A stretch of DNA of 64,000 bases from Promethearchaeota archaeon (GTDB taxonomy: Archaea; Asgardarchaeota; Lokiarchaeia; Sigyniarchaeales; Promethearchaeaceae): the NCBI GenBank assembly GCA_016933055.1, contig JAFGBS010000009.1, positions 103,590-167,589 of the forward strand, read 5' to 3'. Below, piece by piece: positions 26,761-34,849 of this stretch. The notes under the pieces were generated by a model. It was not told the origin of the DNA and searched no databases. It saw nothing but the letters and a program-made list of their open reading frames with translations. Position 1 is the stretch's first letter. Each line of letters begins with the position of its first letter. Position numbers and translations under genes: made by a program.

Positions 26761-27500
26761 TATCGTCTACCTCCTCTCTTGGTTTTTTTGAGTTCTCCTT
26801 CCTTCACTTTCACAGGTTGACCCATAGTGCTCTTAAGGATTATCGATTTAATATTCCCATGTCCATTAGGTAATTGACCTTCGAGAAATTTCAGAAGTGC
26901 ATCTAAATTCTCATAATTTTTCTTAAAATCTAAGGATTTTTTACCGAATTTGGTTTGGATTATTGGGGCACGTTTGGTTTGAACTACAATTCTGCGCATG
27001 AAGTTTGATGAAACTCTTTCAACTGAATCATTTGGATTTATAATACCATATCCTTTGGGCATCGGTTTGGGCATCTTACCTGTTTGTCCAAGATTTCTTC
27101 CCAATACTCGTGCTACATCACGCATCATATCAGCGCGGGCAATAAATGAATCGTATTTATTCACAAACTTCTTTTTTGCTTTTGCATCTTGCTTATTCAA
27201 GTCATTGAGTCGATCGGGATCGCAAACTTCAAATCCCAGTTCTTTTGCTTCAACAAGTTGGTCTTCACGGGAAAAGAAACACAATTTATGGCTTTCTGGA
27301 GTCTGAATCTGATGCGGTAAGAGGAATTCAGAATTTACACGATTATTCGGGTTCTTTATATCTATGTCTCGTAAATTAATGATGATGTCCAAAGTTTCGT
27401 CGAATTTTCTCACTTTATCTGGTTTTCCTTCCTTTGTCCATATGGAATTTTCGATAGATTTTGTTAATGCATCGCGAAGGTTTTTTTCTGTGATTATCAT
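26760..27500 (-). CDS. rpl1: Ribosomal protein L1
   Basis: This is large-subunit protein L1, which forms the mobile arm at the E site. Visible family segments are KVRKFDETLDIIINLRDID near the start, the second-domain region with LGRNLGQTGKMPKPMPKG, and the C-terminal KSIILKSTMGQPVKV. ATG 27500 is preferred over GTG 27509 because AAGGAG, at the end of the L11 gene, lies 8 bases upstream. In archaea L1 often represses its own operon by binding a leader mimic of its rRNA site; that leader was not identified here. It is the second gene of the stalk operon. Confidence 0.95.
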   Translation of the reverse strand: MIITEKNLRDALTKSIENSIWTKEGKPDKVRKFDETLDIIINLRDIDIKNPNNRVNSEFLLPHQIQTPESHKLCFFSREDQLVEAKELGFEVCDPDRLNDLNKQDAKAKKKFVNKYDSFIARADMMRDVARVLGRNLGQTGKMPKPMPKGYGIINPNDSVERVSSNFMRRIVVQTKRAPIIQTKFGKKSLDFKKNYENLDALLKFLEGQLPNGHGNIKSIILKSTMGQPVKVKEGELKKTKRGGRR

Positions 27501-27505
27501 GGAAT

Positions 27506-27991
27506 TCACTCCTTAACAGTAATCTCTCCTGATTTGATCTTATCTGCCACATCTTTTGGGTCCATTCCATCTACTGTTAGTCCACAAGACTGAGCGGTTC
27601 CCAAGACAGTTCGAACGGTATCTTTGAAATCTATTGCAGTAATGTCATCTCTCTTCATTTTTGCGATTTTGATGACCTGATCCATAGTCATATCTGCTAC
27701 TTTTTTTTCATTAGGTTCTCCAGATCCTTTGTCCAATCCCGCTTCTCGGAATAAAAGTGCACTGGTCATGGGAGTTCGAACTTTAATTTCATATGAACGG
27801 TCTTCAGGGTTTACAATAATAGTGACTGGCACCTTTATACCCTTGAAACCTTCTGTCTTATCATTTATCTCCTTGATAACCGCTCCGATATTCACACCTG
27901 TTGGTCCTAATGAAGGTCCAATTGGAGGTCCGGCTGAGGCTTTCCCTCCATCAACTAACGCATCCACCGTGATCGAAGTTTTCTTTGCCAA
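27506..27991 (-). CDS. rpl11: Ribosomal protein L11
   Basis: This is large-subunit protein L11 of the GTPase centre. The Pro/Gly-rich N-terminal domain GPPIGPSLGPTGVNIG is diagnostic, and the C-terminal rRNA-binding domain holds RTVLGTAQSCGLTVDG. The start is placed at TTG 27991 (mature AKKTSI...), because GGAG lies 10 bases upstream and archaeal L11 begins at this point. A longer frame from ATG 28021 would add ten residues not typical of the family. It is the first gene of the L11-L1-L10-L12 operon and stops 5 bases before the L1 start. Confidence 0.95.
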   Translation of the reverse strand: MAKKTSITVDALVDGGKASAGPPIGPSLGPTGVNIGAVIKEINDKTEGFKGIKVPVTIIVNPEDRSYEIKVRTPMTSALLFREAGLDKGSGEPNEKKVADMTMDQVIKIAKMKRDDITAIDFKDTVRTVLGTAQSCGLTVDGMDPKDVADKIKSGEITVKE

Positions 27992-28021
27992 CTTATTTCG
28001 TCTCCAAAGTTGAATGTGCAA

Positions 28022-28716
28022 CTTAACGGAAGGAGGAAAAACACGTTAATATTTTATGATTTAGCCTATTGGGGACAAAATCATAATGTTTACTAATTGT
28101 AGATTCCTATTCGATTTACATATTATCTGATGTACCGTTCAATCGAATCCGCTAAGTAGCTACTAATCCGCTAGAATTAGGGATTAGTGATCCAACGGTA
28201 TTAAGGGTTTAATTAAAATTTTTCGGAATACTTGCGATGGATAACCTACTAAGAAACGATACCTATTGACATCTTTTGTTTGTTGATGGAGGGATTTTGA
28301 ATGATATAAATATCCGAGAGATGAGATAGAAAAACCATCCATAATATTTTTGACCTCACGATTTGGGAGAATACACCACGTTGGTCTTAAGCCAGTCATT
28401 GCATGATCAATGAATTAAAGCAAAAATTAGAACAAATCTGAATTATACTGAACACACCATCGTATTTTAACACATTTTGGAATAATCAGATAATTGATTA
28501 GGTTCATGAAATGTTCCAACATTCTGAGATTCCATTACCGAAAAAAAAATCCTTCCATATATTTAAAGAAGTTTCCTACTTGTTCTTTCCCTAAATTTGC
28601 AAACGGATTTTAAAAAAACTAGCATCTAATATTGTCCATGCTCTCAAACCATTTTAGAAATTATCGAAAAAATAACTAAACCTACTTAAATCTAATATAA
28701 ATTATAATAAAAAAAA
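28022..28716. other. 695-base intergenic region upstream of the stalk operon
   Basis: No convincing gene is present. The region contains the promoter for the L11 operon near its left end. A hairpin with an 8-bp perfect stem (ACTAATCC at 28162-28169, GGATTAGT at 28181-28188) has an 11-base loop. A 71-codon minus-strand frame (28184-28399) has no ribosome site or recognisable family. The right half is very AT-rich. An unrecognised structured RNA is possible, but no RNase P, SRP or box C/D signature was found. Confidence 0.4.
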
Positions 28717-29181
28717 TCAGTTTTTCTTCAATTCCTTTGCTTTTCTCACCAATTCCGAGCTAGATTGTGCTTTATCTCCTCCGGCACCTGTAATTATTTC
28801 ACACCCCACCCTCTCACATGTATCCCATTCGGGGATATTTTCTTTAGCATTCCTATCTCCCCCTTTTATGAAATAAGTAGGTCGTAAAATTTCGATCATT
28901 TCATCCACAGTATCATCTTCTGAGTTAAAGATAACCGTGTAATCTACTCCTTTGATATTATCTACAATATATGCTCGTTCATCTGCACTCATGAATTTAT
29001 ATCCTTTTTTACGTATAAGGAAAGAATCTCCATTGACCACTGCGACTAAGCAATGTGTTATTTTTGAAGCAGCACGAATATAGGCAACATGTCCCTTGTG
29101 AATCGGGTCAAATCCTCCTGATATCATTCCAAAGTCTTTTTTTCTAAGCTGTTTTTTTAATTCATCTACATCCACGATCAT
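28717..29181 (-). CDS. Cytidylyltransferase-like nucleotidyltransferase (HldE-C/TagD type)
   Basis: This 154-residue protein has the nucleotidyltransferase motifs: GGFDPIHKGH (the HxGH ATP/CTP site), GGDRNAKE in the middle, and SSSELVRKAKEL, the family's ISSTxxR region, near the end. It would join a nucleotide to a sugar- or polyol-phosphate, as heptose-1-phosphate adenylyltransferase or glycerol-3-phosphate cytidylyltransferase do. Which nucleotide and which phosphate cannot be told. It is the last gene of the minus-strand cluster reaching back to 31585, though an 83-base gap separates it from the AN1 gene, so it may have its own promoter. The SIS isomerase at 24127 could feed the same pathway. 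Confidence 0.8.
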   Translation of the reverse strand: MIVDVDELKKQLRKKDFGMISGGFDPIHKGHVAYIRAASKITHCLVAVVNGDSFLIRKKGYKFMSADERAYIVDNIKGVDYTVIFNSEDDTVDEMIEILRPTYFIKGGDRNAKENIPEWDTCERVGCEIITGAGGDKAQSSSELVRKAKELKKN

Positions 29182-29264
29182 AATAGAATCATTGTTCCAC
29201 GTACTAAAAAGATGATTTATTGGATGAGCATTAATTTTTACCTTCTACCTATTCCACATTCAAT

Positions 29265-29450
29265 TTACGAAGTTTTAGGCGGTGGAGGTGGTTGGGGATT
29301 TCCTTCACAACTATGATTTTCTGGAAGTCGATGCTTACGACAAAACTTCTTACCACAATATTGACACGTATGGGGTAAGAATGTTAACACTTTATTACAA
29401 TAACTACAACGACCTAATTTGCTATTTTTAATATTTTTATCGTCTATCAT
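29265..29450 (-). CDS. AN1-type zinc finger protein
   Basis: This 61-residue protein is essentially one AN1 zinc finger. The pattern is CSYC, then [13 protein letters not shown] and NHSC, giving the Cys/His set that binds two zinc ions. A proline-rich tail (QPPPPPK) follows. AN1 fingers are common in eukaryotic stress-associated and ubiquitin/proteasome-linked proteins and also occur in archaea. It starts 2 bases after the stop of the upstream coiled-coil gene, so the pair is co-translated. The position among Hsp20 and USP genes suggests a protein-quality-control role; that is inference. Confidence 0.85.
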   Translation of the reverse strand: MIDDKNIKNSKLGRCSYCNKVLTFLPHTCQYCGKKFCRKHRLPENHSCEGNPQPPPPPKTS

Positions 29451-29452
29451 TT

Positions 29453-29959
29453 TTACTCAAGTATATTGTTTCTTTTAAGGGAATTATCTAGAATTTCGAT
29501 TTTTTCCGTGTATGGATTAATTTTTTCTTCTTTGATCTCTTCCTCGAGTTGTTTAATATATTCTCGTTGGGAAAGAAATTCTTGAGTTAACGTATCTATA
29601 ACTTCATCAATTAACTGTTGATCAGCTTTATTTGTATTGAAATATTTACTCTTAAAATTTTGTAATTCCTTGATATATTTACGGAAAATTCGATCCTTCT
29701 GGAGATTTTGTTTATACGTGTATGTATTGAAATAATATTTTAAAACTTCACATAGTTTTTTTATACAAATATTGAGAATACGTTGTTGAACTTGATTTAC
29801 TTTAATATCTATTTTCTTAATTTGATTCAATAAGCTTGTCAATTCTTCAATTTTCTCATCATATTCTGCTTGACTATGTGAATGGACAAATGTTGGCTTC
29901 TTTTTGATTTTAATTTTGCCCATTTTTTCTAATTGACTTAATTTATAATTCTTTCTCAT
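29453..29959 (-). CDS. Coiled-coil protein of unknown function
   Basis: This 168-residue, strongly basic and helical protein has heptad-rich segments such as [28 protein letters not shown] and [13 protein letters not shown] recognise no family. An AAGGAGG ribosome site precedes the ATG. It is followed 2 bases later by the AN1 zinc-finger gene, so the two products are likely made together. The sequence is noticeably richer in A/T than the ribosomal genes nearby and uses many Asn, Lys and Ile codons. No membrane or export signal is visible. Confidence 0.65.
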   Translation of the reverse strand: MRKNYKLSQLEKMGKIKIKKKPTFVHSHSQAEYDEKIEELTSLLNQIKKIDIKVNQVQQRILNICIKKLCEVLKYYFNTYTYKQNLQKDRIFRKYIKELQNFKSKYFNTNKADQQLIDEVIDTLTQEFLSQREYIKQLEEEIKEEKINPYTEKIEILDNSLKRNNILE

Positions 29960-30022
29960 CTTTTAGCCTCCTTTCTATAATTGAAAATTTTAAAACATAA
30001 TTCTGTTTTTATCAACTTCTTT

Positions 30023-30469
30023 TTATGCTTCTAAAATTACTTTTAAGGAGAACAAATTGTTATTTATGGCCTTTCGAACCATTTTGTTTATTACAAACTT
30101 GGGAATTACTTTAATTTTTGGACCTAATAAACTAAGTACCCCTTCTTCATCCACATCAGCATTTAAAATTAAATTTGTTGTTCCCCGAAATGGAACTAAT
30201 TTATATTTGTAAAGAAAAGGTGTAGGTCCTGATACAGTTTCAATTTGAATAGTATTTTCATCTTCATTATCAGAGATTTTTACAATATTTTCTACGATTT
30301 TATCAGGTAATTTTCTTATCATTTGGTACTCGTTATCTTTACCATCAAAATTTAAATGTGAAACTTCCTTAACAGCACTGTTCCATTTAACCAATTTGTT
30401 TCCATCTTTAATATAACTAAAAACCTTCTCAATCGGACTATTTATTTTAACTTCTGTTCTAAATTTCAT
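30023..30469 (-). CDS. SRPBCC/START-like ligand-binding domain protein
   Basis: This 148-residue protein has the SRPBCC (Bet v1/polyketide-cyclase-like) fold. The N-terminus FRTEVKINSPIEKVFSYIKDGNKLVKWNSAV is the family's first strand and helices. A run of antiparallel strands follows, then a long C-terminal helix. Such proteins bind hydrophobic ligands in the central cavity. It sits between Hsp20 and the coiled-coil/AN1 pair on the same strand, with short gaps, so it probably belongs to the same stress-related transcript. The ligand is unknown. Confidence 0.75.
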   Translation of the reverse strand: MKFRTEVKINSPIEKVFSYIKDGNKLVKWNSAVKEVSHLNFDGKDNEYQMIRKLPDKIVENIVKISDNEDENTIQIETVSGPTPFLYKYKLVPFRGTTNLILNADVDEEGVLSLLGPKIKVIPKFVINKMVRKAINNNLFSLKVILEA

Positions 30470-30494
30470 TTTTTCAACCTATAAAAAAAAATAA

Positions 30495-31007
30495 TTATTT
30501 AATATCGATTTTTGTGGATTCTTCCACCGTTGGTTCTTTTTTCGGAAGAACCAAGTGCATTACTCCATTTTTTAGAGTCGCTTCGATGCTGTTTCTATTG
30601 ACATTATCCGGTAAAGGGATCTTACGATAAAATACAGTTTTACCTCGTTCTTTACGGATGTAATTTTTCTCTTCTTCTTCTTTTTCTTCCGTATGTTTTG
30701 CTATGATTTCTACCATATCCTTTTTGAGGTTAATATCAATATCCTCCTTATTCAATCCAGGCATCTCTGCAGTTATTTCGTATTTGTTATCATCCTCGGA
30801 GATGTCCATTGCTGGAATACGCGTAGTAGGCATATCAATCAAGCGATAGGGTTTATAGAAGAAGTCATCAAAACTACTTCGAAATCCACTAAACCATCGA
30901 TCTAACTCTGTCATCCATTCAAATGGACGAAAAACTGTAGGGGTAATAGCTTCTTTATGTATGGATAAGTCGTCTTTCTCGTGTTTTTCAACGTTTTCTT
31001 TCCTCAT
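30495..31007 (-). CDS. hsp20: Small heat-shock protein Hsp20 (alpha-crystallin domain)
   Basis: This is an ATP-independent chaperone that holds unfolding proteins. The N-terminal region contains WFSGFRSSFDDFF. The alpha-crystallin domain runs from about AMDISEDDNKYEITAEMPGL to GVMHLVLPKKEP, with the A-x-x-x-n-GV-L motif (ATLKNGVMHLVLP). ATG 31007 is the start because GGAGG lies 7 bases upstream; the longer frame adds residues that overlap the ribosome site. The protein has 170 residues. An inverted repeat next to an ATATATA box (31043-31075) lies upstream and is a likely control site. Confidence 0.92.
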   Translation of the reverse strand: MRKENVEKHEKDDLSIHKEAITPTVFRPFEWMTELDRWFSGFRSSFDDFFYKPYRLIDMPTTRIPAMDISEDDNKYEITAEMPGLNKEDIDINLKKDMVEIIAKHTEEKEEEEKNYIRKERGKTVFYRKIPLPDNVNRNSIEATLKNGVMHLVLPKKEPTVEESTKIDIK

Positions 31008-31049
31008 CAAATAACCTCCTATGTTATTCATTATCGCTACAGTATATAT

Positions 31050-31075
31050 GGGCAGTTTTAACCTCTAAACTGTCC
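31050..31075 (-). promoter_or_regulatory. Inverted repeat upstream of the hsp20 TATA box
   Basis: GGGCAGTTT (31050-31058) and AAACTGTCC (31067-31075) form a 9-bp inverted repeat with one G/T mismatch and an 8-base spacer. It directly abuts ATATATA at 31043-31049, which would be the TATA box for hsp20. Its position suggests a factor-binding site at the B-recognition element. As RNA it could also be a hairpin ending the upstream USP transcript. Confidence 0.45.
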
Positions 31076-31111
31076 TGAAAGGGTTCTTTTTCATTTTTAG
31101 AAATGTTTTCA

Positions 31112-31585
31112 TTATTTAACTATCATTACGTCACATTTTGCTTCATATAGCACTTTTTCTGCAACAGAACCAATCAATCTTTCTAATATATTATGATCTC
31201 CTTTTTGGCCCATCATAATTAAATCAAAATTCTCTTTTTCAGCAACAGTAATTGCATAATCTTCAGGTTTTAATTCTGTTATTAACCTGGTTTCGACTTT
31301 TGGTTCATCTGTACCCACAATTTTGGCAGCTTTTTCCAGTATTTTTTTTCCTCTATCGATATATTCTTGTCGTAATTTATTATAATCAACCTGAGGTATT
31401 CTATATACACTTGCCGGACCAAATGGTGGGCGTGGTAATGTAAGTGATTTAGGTATCATTTTGTGCTCAATTGAATGAAACACAACCAATTCACTACCTA
31501 AATTCTTCTGTAATTCACGAGCTCGCCTTAACATTTTTTCAGCGTGCTCTGAATCATCAATACCAACTAAAATTTTATTAATCAA
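31112..31585 (-). CDS. Universal stress protein (UspA family)
   Basis: This is a single UspA domain of 157 residues. The start ILVGIDDSEHAEKMLRRA and the C-terminal ATP-binding loop G-x2-G-x9-G-S (MMGQKGDHNILERLIGS) are both intact, so it is probably an ATP-binding type. The start codon is TTG at 31585, with GGAGG 10-15 bases upstream. USPs accumulate under starvation and other stress in many prokaryotes. It is divergently transcribed from a winged-helix regulator; the shared upstream region holds a 12-bp perfect palindrome. Hsp20 lies 104 bases downstream. Confidence 0.92.
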   Translation of the reverse strand: MINKILVGIDDSEHAEKMLRRARELQKNLGSELVVFHSIEHKMIPKSLTLPRPPFGPASVYRIPQVDYNKLRQEYIDRGKKILEKAAKIVGTDEPKVETRLITELKPEDYAITVAEKENFDLIMMGQKGDHNILERLIGSVAEKVLYEAKCDVMIVK

Positions 31586-31620
31586 GGTCTATCAAACCTC
31601 CTTATAACCTTGTCGTGTTG

Positions 31621-31674
31621 ACTGTATACAGTTTACAACACTCTATTGTATACTAATGATTGGTAACTTATAAA
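31621..31674. promoter_or_regulatory. Palindromic operator and promoter between USP and the winged-helix regulator
   Basis: ACTGTATACAGT at 31621-31632 is a perfect 12-bp palindrome. A second GTATAC core lies in TTGTATACTAA at about 31646-31656. CTTATAAA at 31667-31674 sits 26 bases before the regulator's ATG (31700), the position of an archaeal TATA box for a leaderless transcript. Two spaced GTATAC sites between a regulator and a divergently transcribed stress gene suggest autoregulation and control of the USP cluster. Confidence 0.55.
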
Positions 31675-31699
31675 TGTTATCTCAACTTATTTGTATTGT

Positions 31700-32413
31700 A
31701 TGATGACATCTCCAGAGAGTCCGAATCTAAAAGACATCTTAAAGGCATTAGGAAGCACACTAAGAACAAAAATACTATCAGAATTAGCAACTGGTGATAA
31801 GTATGTCCTCCAATTAGTACGAACCTTAGGGAAAACTCAACAAGACATTCATCGAAATCTAAATTATTTGGAAAAACTGGGCTTAGTTAGTTCTTATACT
31901 CTTTCTTATCGTGATTATAAAACTACCTCGACCAAACCGTCTAAAGGACGGAGATACTTCCGAATTAATCATTCTTTTATACTCCAAATTAATCTTTCTC
32001 CCGCTTTCTTTAATTTATATTTTAAATCAATACCGATTGAGCAATTCCAGTTTCAAAACATTGAAAATCATATGAAAACCATTGATATACAAAATCTCCA
32101 GACAAAATCTATATCGGAACTTTCTCGAGAGATACGCTCAGAAAATGAAAGATTAGAGAGATTACAGGAAAAACAAGAGGGAATTTTCGTCAAACAAACT
32201 CAATTGCAAAATCAGATCATAAACCAAATCAATCAATTTGATCTTGTTCCATTAGAATCAGTGATATTGACAAAACTAATCGGAAAACAATCTATTTCAA
32301 TTGAAGATCTAGCATTTGAATTAAATTTGCATCCAAATAGCTGCCGTAGTATCCTCGAATCTCTAAGTGATCATATTCCACTAAAACATACAAATAATCA
32401 CTGGTCTTTGTAA
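31700..32413 (+). CDS. Winged-helix transcriptional regulator (ArsR/TrmB-like)
   Basis: This 237-residue protein has an N-terminal winged helix (KDILKALGSTLRTKILSELATG, then QQDIHRNLNYLEKLGLV) as in ArsR-type and archaeal repressors. A coiled-coil stretch follows near residues 135-180 (RLERLQEKQEGIFVKQTQLQNQ). A second small helical, HTH-like region lies near the C-terminus (SIEDLAFELNLHPNSCRSILESLSDH). ATG 31700 is the start because a TATA-like box lies 26 bases upstream; an earlier in-frame TTG at 31691 is less likely. It is divergent from the USP/Hsp20 cluster with palindromic sites in between, so it probably controls that cluster and itself. Confidence 0.75.
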   Translation: MMTSPESPNLKDILKALGSTLRTKILSELATGDKYVLQLVRTLGKTQQDIHRNLNYLEKLGLVSSYTLSYRDYKTTSTKPSKGRRYFRINHSFILQINLSPAFFNLYFKSIPIEQFQFQNIENHMKTIDIQNLQTKSISELSREIRSENERLERLQEKQEGIFVKQTQLQNQIINQINQFDLVPLESVILTKLIGKQSISIEDLAFELNLHPNSCRSILESLSDHIPLKHTNNHWSL

Positions 32414-32587
32414 TTAATCTAATCGTCTGATGGTATCATATCCCACATTAAAATAATCAATTGGACTTATGCATTTTCAAACAAGGTGTGAAACAATAGT
32501 ATTCCTACTCTTCTTTACGCTATAAATTATATAGTCTTTTATTCTCGAAAAAAAGCGAAGTGGATTAATTCATATTAACTTTTTGTT

Positions 32588-34111
32588 TTAGTAGGTCCAA
32601 ACTCCAGTACGAGGAAGGTTTTCAACAAAATCTTGCTCAGGTTGAAAAAGAGAGGAAAAAATCTGCCAGTAATATAATTCTTCCTTATTTTTTACGAAAA
32701 TACTCGGATAAATTTCTCGATGATTTTTAAACTCTTCATCGGATATTTTTTGATTGAAATAATCCCTTAAGAAAAATTGAGATCCCACACCCTTGGAAAA
32801 TTTCGCTTTTTTCCTCAAATATACGCTTTCGGGTATCAATTCTTTAAAAGACTCTCGGATTATCCATTTTTCTATTGTAGAATCTTCCCTCTTTCGAAGT
32901 TTAAGATCTAGCGGCAAGGAAAATGAGAAATTAATCAAACTGGAGTCAAACCAAGGTGCACGTGCTTCTAAACTAAACGCATAGGGAATCCTATCAACGC
33001 GCTGTAATCCAGTCGCATGTTCGATTTTCAGCATCTGAACCATTTCGAGTTTCAATTGAGAGGTTGACAAATTTTTTAGATATTCATATCCACCAAATAA
33101 TTCATCTCCTCCTTCACCTGTCAATAAAACTCCTGTCTCTTCATCCACTTTTGAAGACACATAATACATGGGTAACGCACTCCGAATCAATGCTGCATCA
33201 AATGTCTCCAAATGGTAAATCACTTCAGGCACAATTTCTAACAATTCACTAAGAGTTACATTGAAAATATGATGATTAGTGTTCGGATACATTTTTGCAA
33301 AGTTGAGTGCATGAGGTAAATCTGGGGAATTTTTCGTAACCACGGTATATATATCAAGATCAGGTATAAATTTCTGAGTTAGTGCACAAATCACTGTGGA
33401 ATCAATTCCACCACTCAATAAAGCACCCACTTTACATGGAACATTGATTGAATGTCGCACAGCTTTTTCTACTAAGGAATATAACTGTTGTTTAATATTC
33501 CCAACCTCGATTTTTTGAGAACTTGGTTTTTCCAATAGTCTTTCAGGATCGAAAAAGTTGGTGTATGTGATTTCATCGGTGATAAAATTGTAAACACATA
33601 CGGTTCCTGGTTCTAAAAAGATAGGAGTTCCTGAAAAACCAGATAAAGCTTTCAATTCTGATGCCACCACAAATGCAGAAACCGTATTTAAGATGTATAA
33701 AGGTTTATTTCCTATCGGATCCTTTGCTAAAATGATTTCAGAATTGGATTTCAACAATATCGCATATATTCCCTTGATTTCCTTGAAGACATTAATTCCA
33801 TGTTTATTGAATGCATCCAATAGGAGCATTTGGGGCGAATTTTTTCCCGTCATCTTAAGTAAAGAACTCTTGTTATAGATGGATCCATCCACCACTTCAA
33901 AAAGAAGATGTCCATTTCGAGTGATATTTGTATGAAATTGCTTATAATTCTCTCGTTGGGCATAGTTGATAAAGAATTTTCCAAAAAATTCGGAATTTTG
34001 AACCGTTTCTACATGTTCATCCCCTCGATGTTTCAATTTATTCGCAATTTTTCGTATGTTCTTAGGCCATTTTGTATGATTTTTTCGATAATACAGAAAA
34101 ATACCGGTCAT
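32588..34111 (-). CDS. Asparagine synthetase B-like protein with Thr in place of the glutaminase Cys
   Basis: The two-domain layout of AsnB is present: an N-terminal Ntn glutaminase-like domain and a C-terminal ATP-pyrophosphatase domain. The synthetase site is intact, with LLSGGIDST (Ser233-Ser238) and TGEGGDELFGGYEYL. The N-terminus reads MTGIF where glutamine-using enzymes read MCGI, so residue 2, the nucleophile, is Thr. HRGD near residue 28 corresponds to the usual HRGPD. The protein may use free ammonia, use Thr as an Ntn nucleophile, or make another amide bond. Its 507 residues are normal. A TATA-like AATATAAAA about 25 bases upstream supports the start. It stands alone. Confidence 0.82.
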   Translation of the reverse strand: MTGIFLYYRKNHTKWPKNIRKIANKLKHRGDEHVETVQNSEFFGKFFINYAQRENYKQFHTNITRNGHLLFEVVDGSIYNKSSLLKMTGKNSPQMLLLDAFNKHGINVFKEIKGIYAILLKSNSEIILAKDPIGNKPLYILNTVSAFVVASELKALSGFSGTPIFLEPGTVCVYNFITDEITYTNFFDPERLLEKPSSQKIEVGNIKQQLYSLVEKAVRHSINVPCKVGALLSGGIDSTVICALTQKFIPDLDIYTVVTKNSPDLPHALNFAKMYPNTNHHIFNVTLSELLEIVPEVIYHLETFDAALIRSALPMYYVSSKVDEETGVLLTGEGGDELFGGYEYLKNLSTSQLKLEMVQMLKIEHATGLQRVDRIPYAFSLEARAPWFDSSLINFSFSLPLDLKLRKREDSTIEKWIIRESFKELIPESVYLRKKAKFSKGVGSQFFLRDYFNQKISDEEFKNHREIYPSIFVKNKEELYYWQIFSSLFQPEQDFVENLPRTGVWTY

Positions 34112-34461
34112 ATATATTCATCTAATTTTATATTATTCTTAGGATCTCTTCTCTTCCAATTTGTCTTCAAGTATCTAAAACTTATTCCATTCGAACTATA
34201 TTCTTATTTAATAAGAAATTTTACTGTATTTGTCAACCATGTTTGAGATTCTGTATCTTTATTATACATCCTAATTCATAAACTACTACCATCGATTTAC
34301 ACGAATGTTTTGAATAAATTTGGTAGTTAAAGTAACTGATTTAGAAGATCCGAGTTAATTATTTGATTTTTAACATAATGTAACTAATAACACCTTATAT
34401 ATCTTTTCCCCTTTAGCATTTTACGCCCCATATCTGTAAATCTTCTAAAATAATAATATAT
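34112..34461. other. Intergenic region, no gene seen
   Basis: These 350 AT-rich bases hold the promoter of the asparagine-synthetase-like gene at the left end. TTTAGAAGAT (34340-34349) and ATCTTCTAAA (34440-34449) form a perfect 10-bp inverted repeat 90 bases apart, just downstream of the roadblock gene. It might contribute to termination, but chance is possible in such AT-rich sequence. No reading frame of note was seen. Confidence 0.35.
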
Positions 34462-34848
34462 CTAATTATATTCTAACTCACTTTTATCCATATCGATAAG
34501 ATCTTCAAGTTTATTCAAATATTTCTGTATAGGACGAATGTTCACCTCATCGACTTGAGTATTATCAAAAAATAACGCAATGTTACTATCTTCTCCCAGT
34601 TTCAAGATTATAATTATATGGGTTGTAGATTCAAAGATAATTTTTTGATAATCTGTGGATGAAACACCATAACAGACTAAACTTTGTCTAAATGTGTTAA
34701 TTACCTCATTTAAATTAGCACAGATAACCGGAACATTAGCTTTTTCTGAGAATGAGGATTGAAACACTATTCCCGTATTGTAAAACATAATATAATCAAT
34801 TAAACCTGGAAGTTCATTCTTTACTTTGTTCAGAATTTTCATTACCAT
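34462..34848 (-). CDS. Roadblock/LC7-like domain protein
   Basis: This 128-residue protein matches the roadblock/LC7 pattern. A first strand and turn read YIMFYNTGIVFQSSF, a helix is AANLNE-like (CANLNEVINTFRQSL), and a beta hairpin reads KIIFESTTHIIIILKLGEDSNIALFF, where relatives bind small GTPases. The last 30 residues add a helix. Roadblock proteins are abundant in Asgard genomes and act with Ras/Rag-like GTPases in eukaryotes. Its gene begins 1 base after the stop of the ArsB/NhaD-like permease, so the two are co-translated. A sensor or scaffold role for that permease is inference. Confidence 0.65.
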   Translation of the reverse strand: MVMKILNKVKNELPGLIDYIMFYNTGIVFQSSFSEKANVPVICANLNEVINTFRQSLVCYGVSSTDYQKIIFESTTHIIIILKLGEDSNIALFFDNTQVDEVNIRPIQKYLNKLEDLIDMDKSELEYN

Positions 34849-34849
34849 T

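Noticed and set aside
26242..26791. Several plus-strand frames opposite the L10 gene
   Set aside because: These are antisense to a strongly conserved ribosomal protein gene and have no start signals.
28184..28399. 71-codon minus-strand frame in the intergenic region before the L11 operon
   Set aside because: No ribosome-binding site, no recognisable domain, and it overlaps the 28162-28188 hairpin. It is probably a chance frame, though a small gene cannot be fully excluded.
34340..34449. 10-bp inverted repeat TTTAGAAGAT/ATCTTCTAAA as a regulatory element
   Set aside because: The arms are 90 bases apart in very AT-rich DNA; chance occurrence is likely and no gene start is close.
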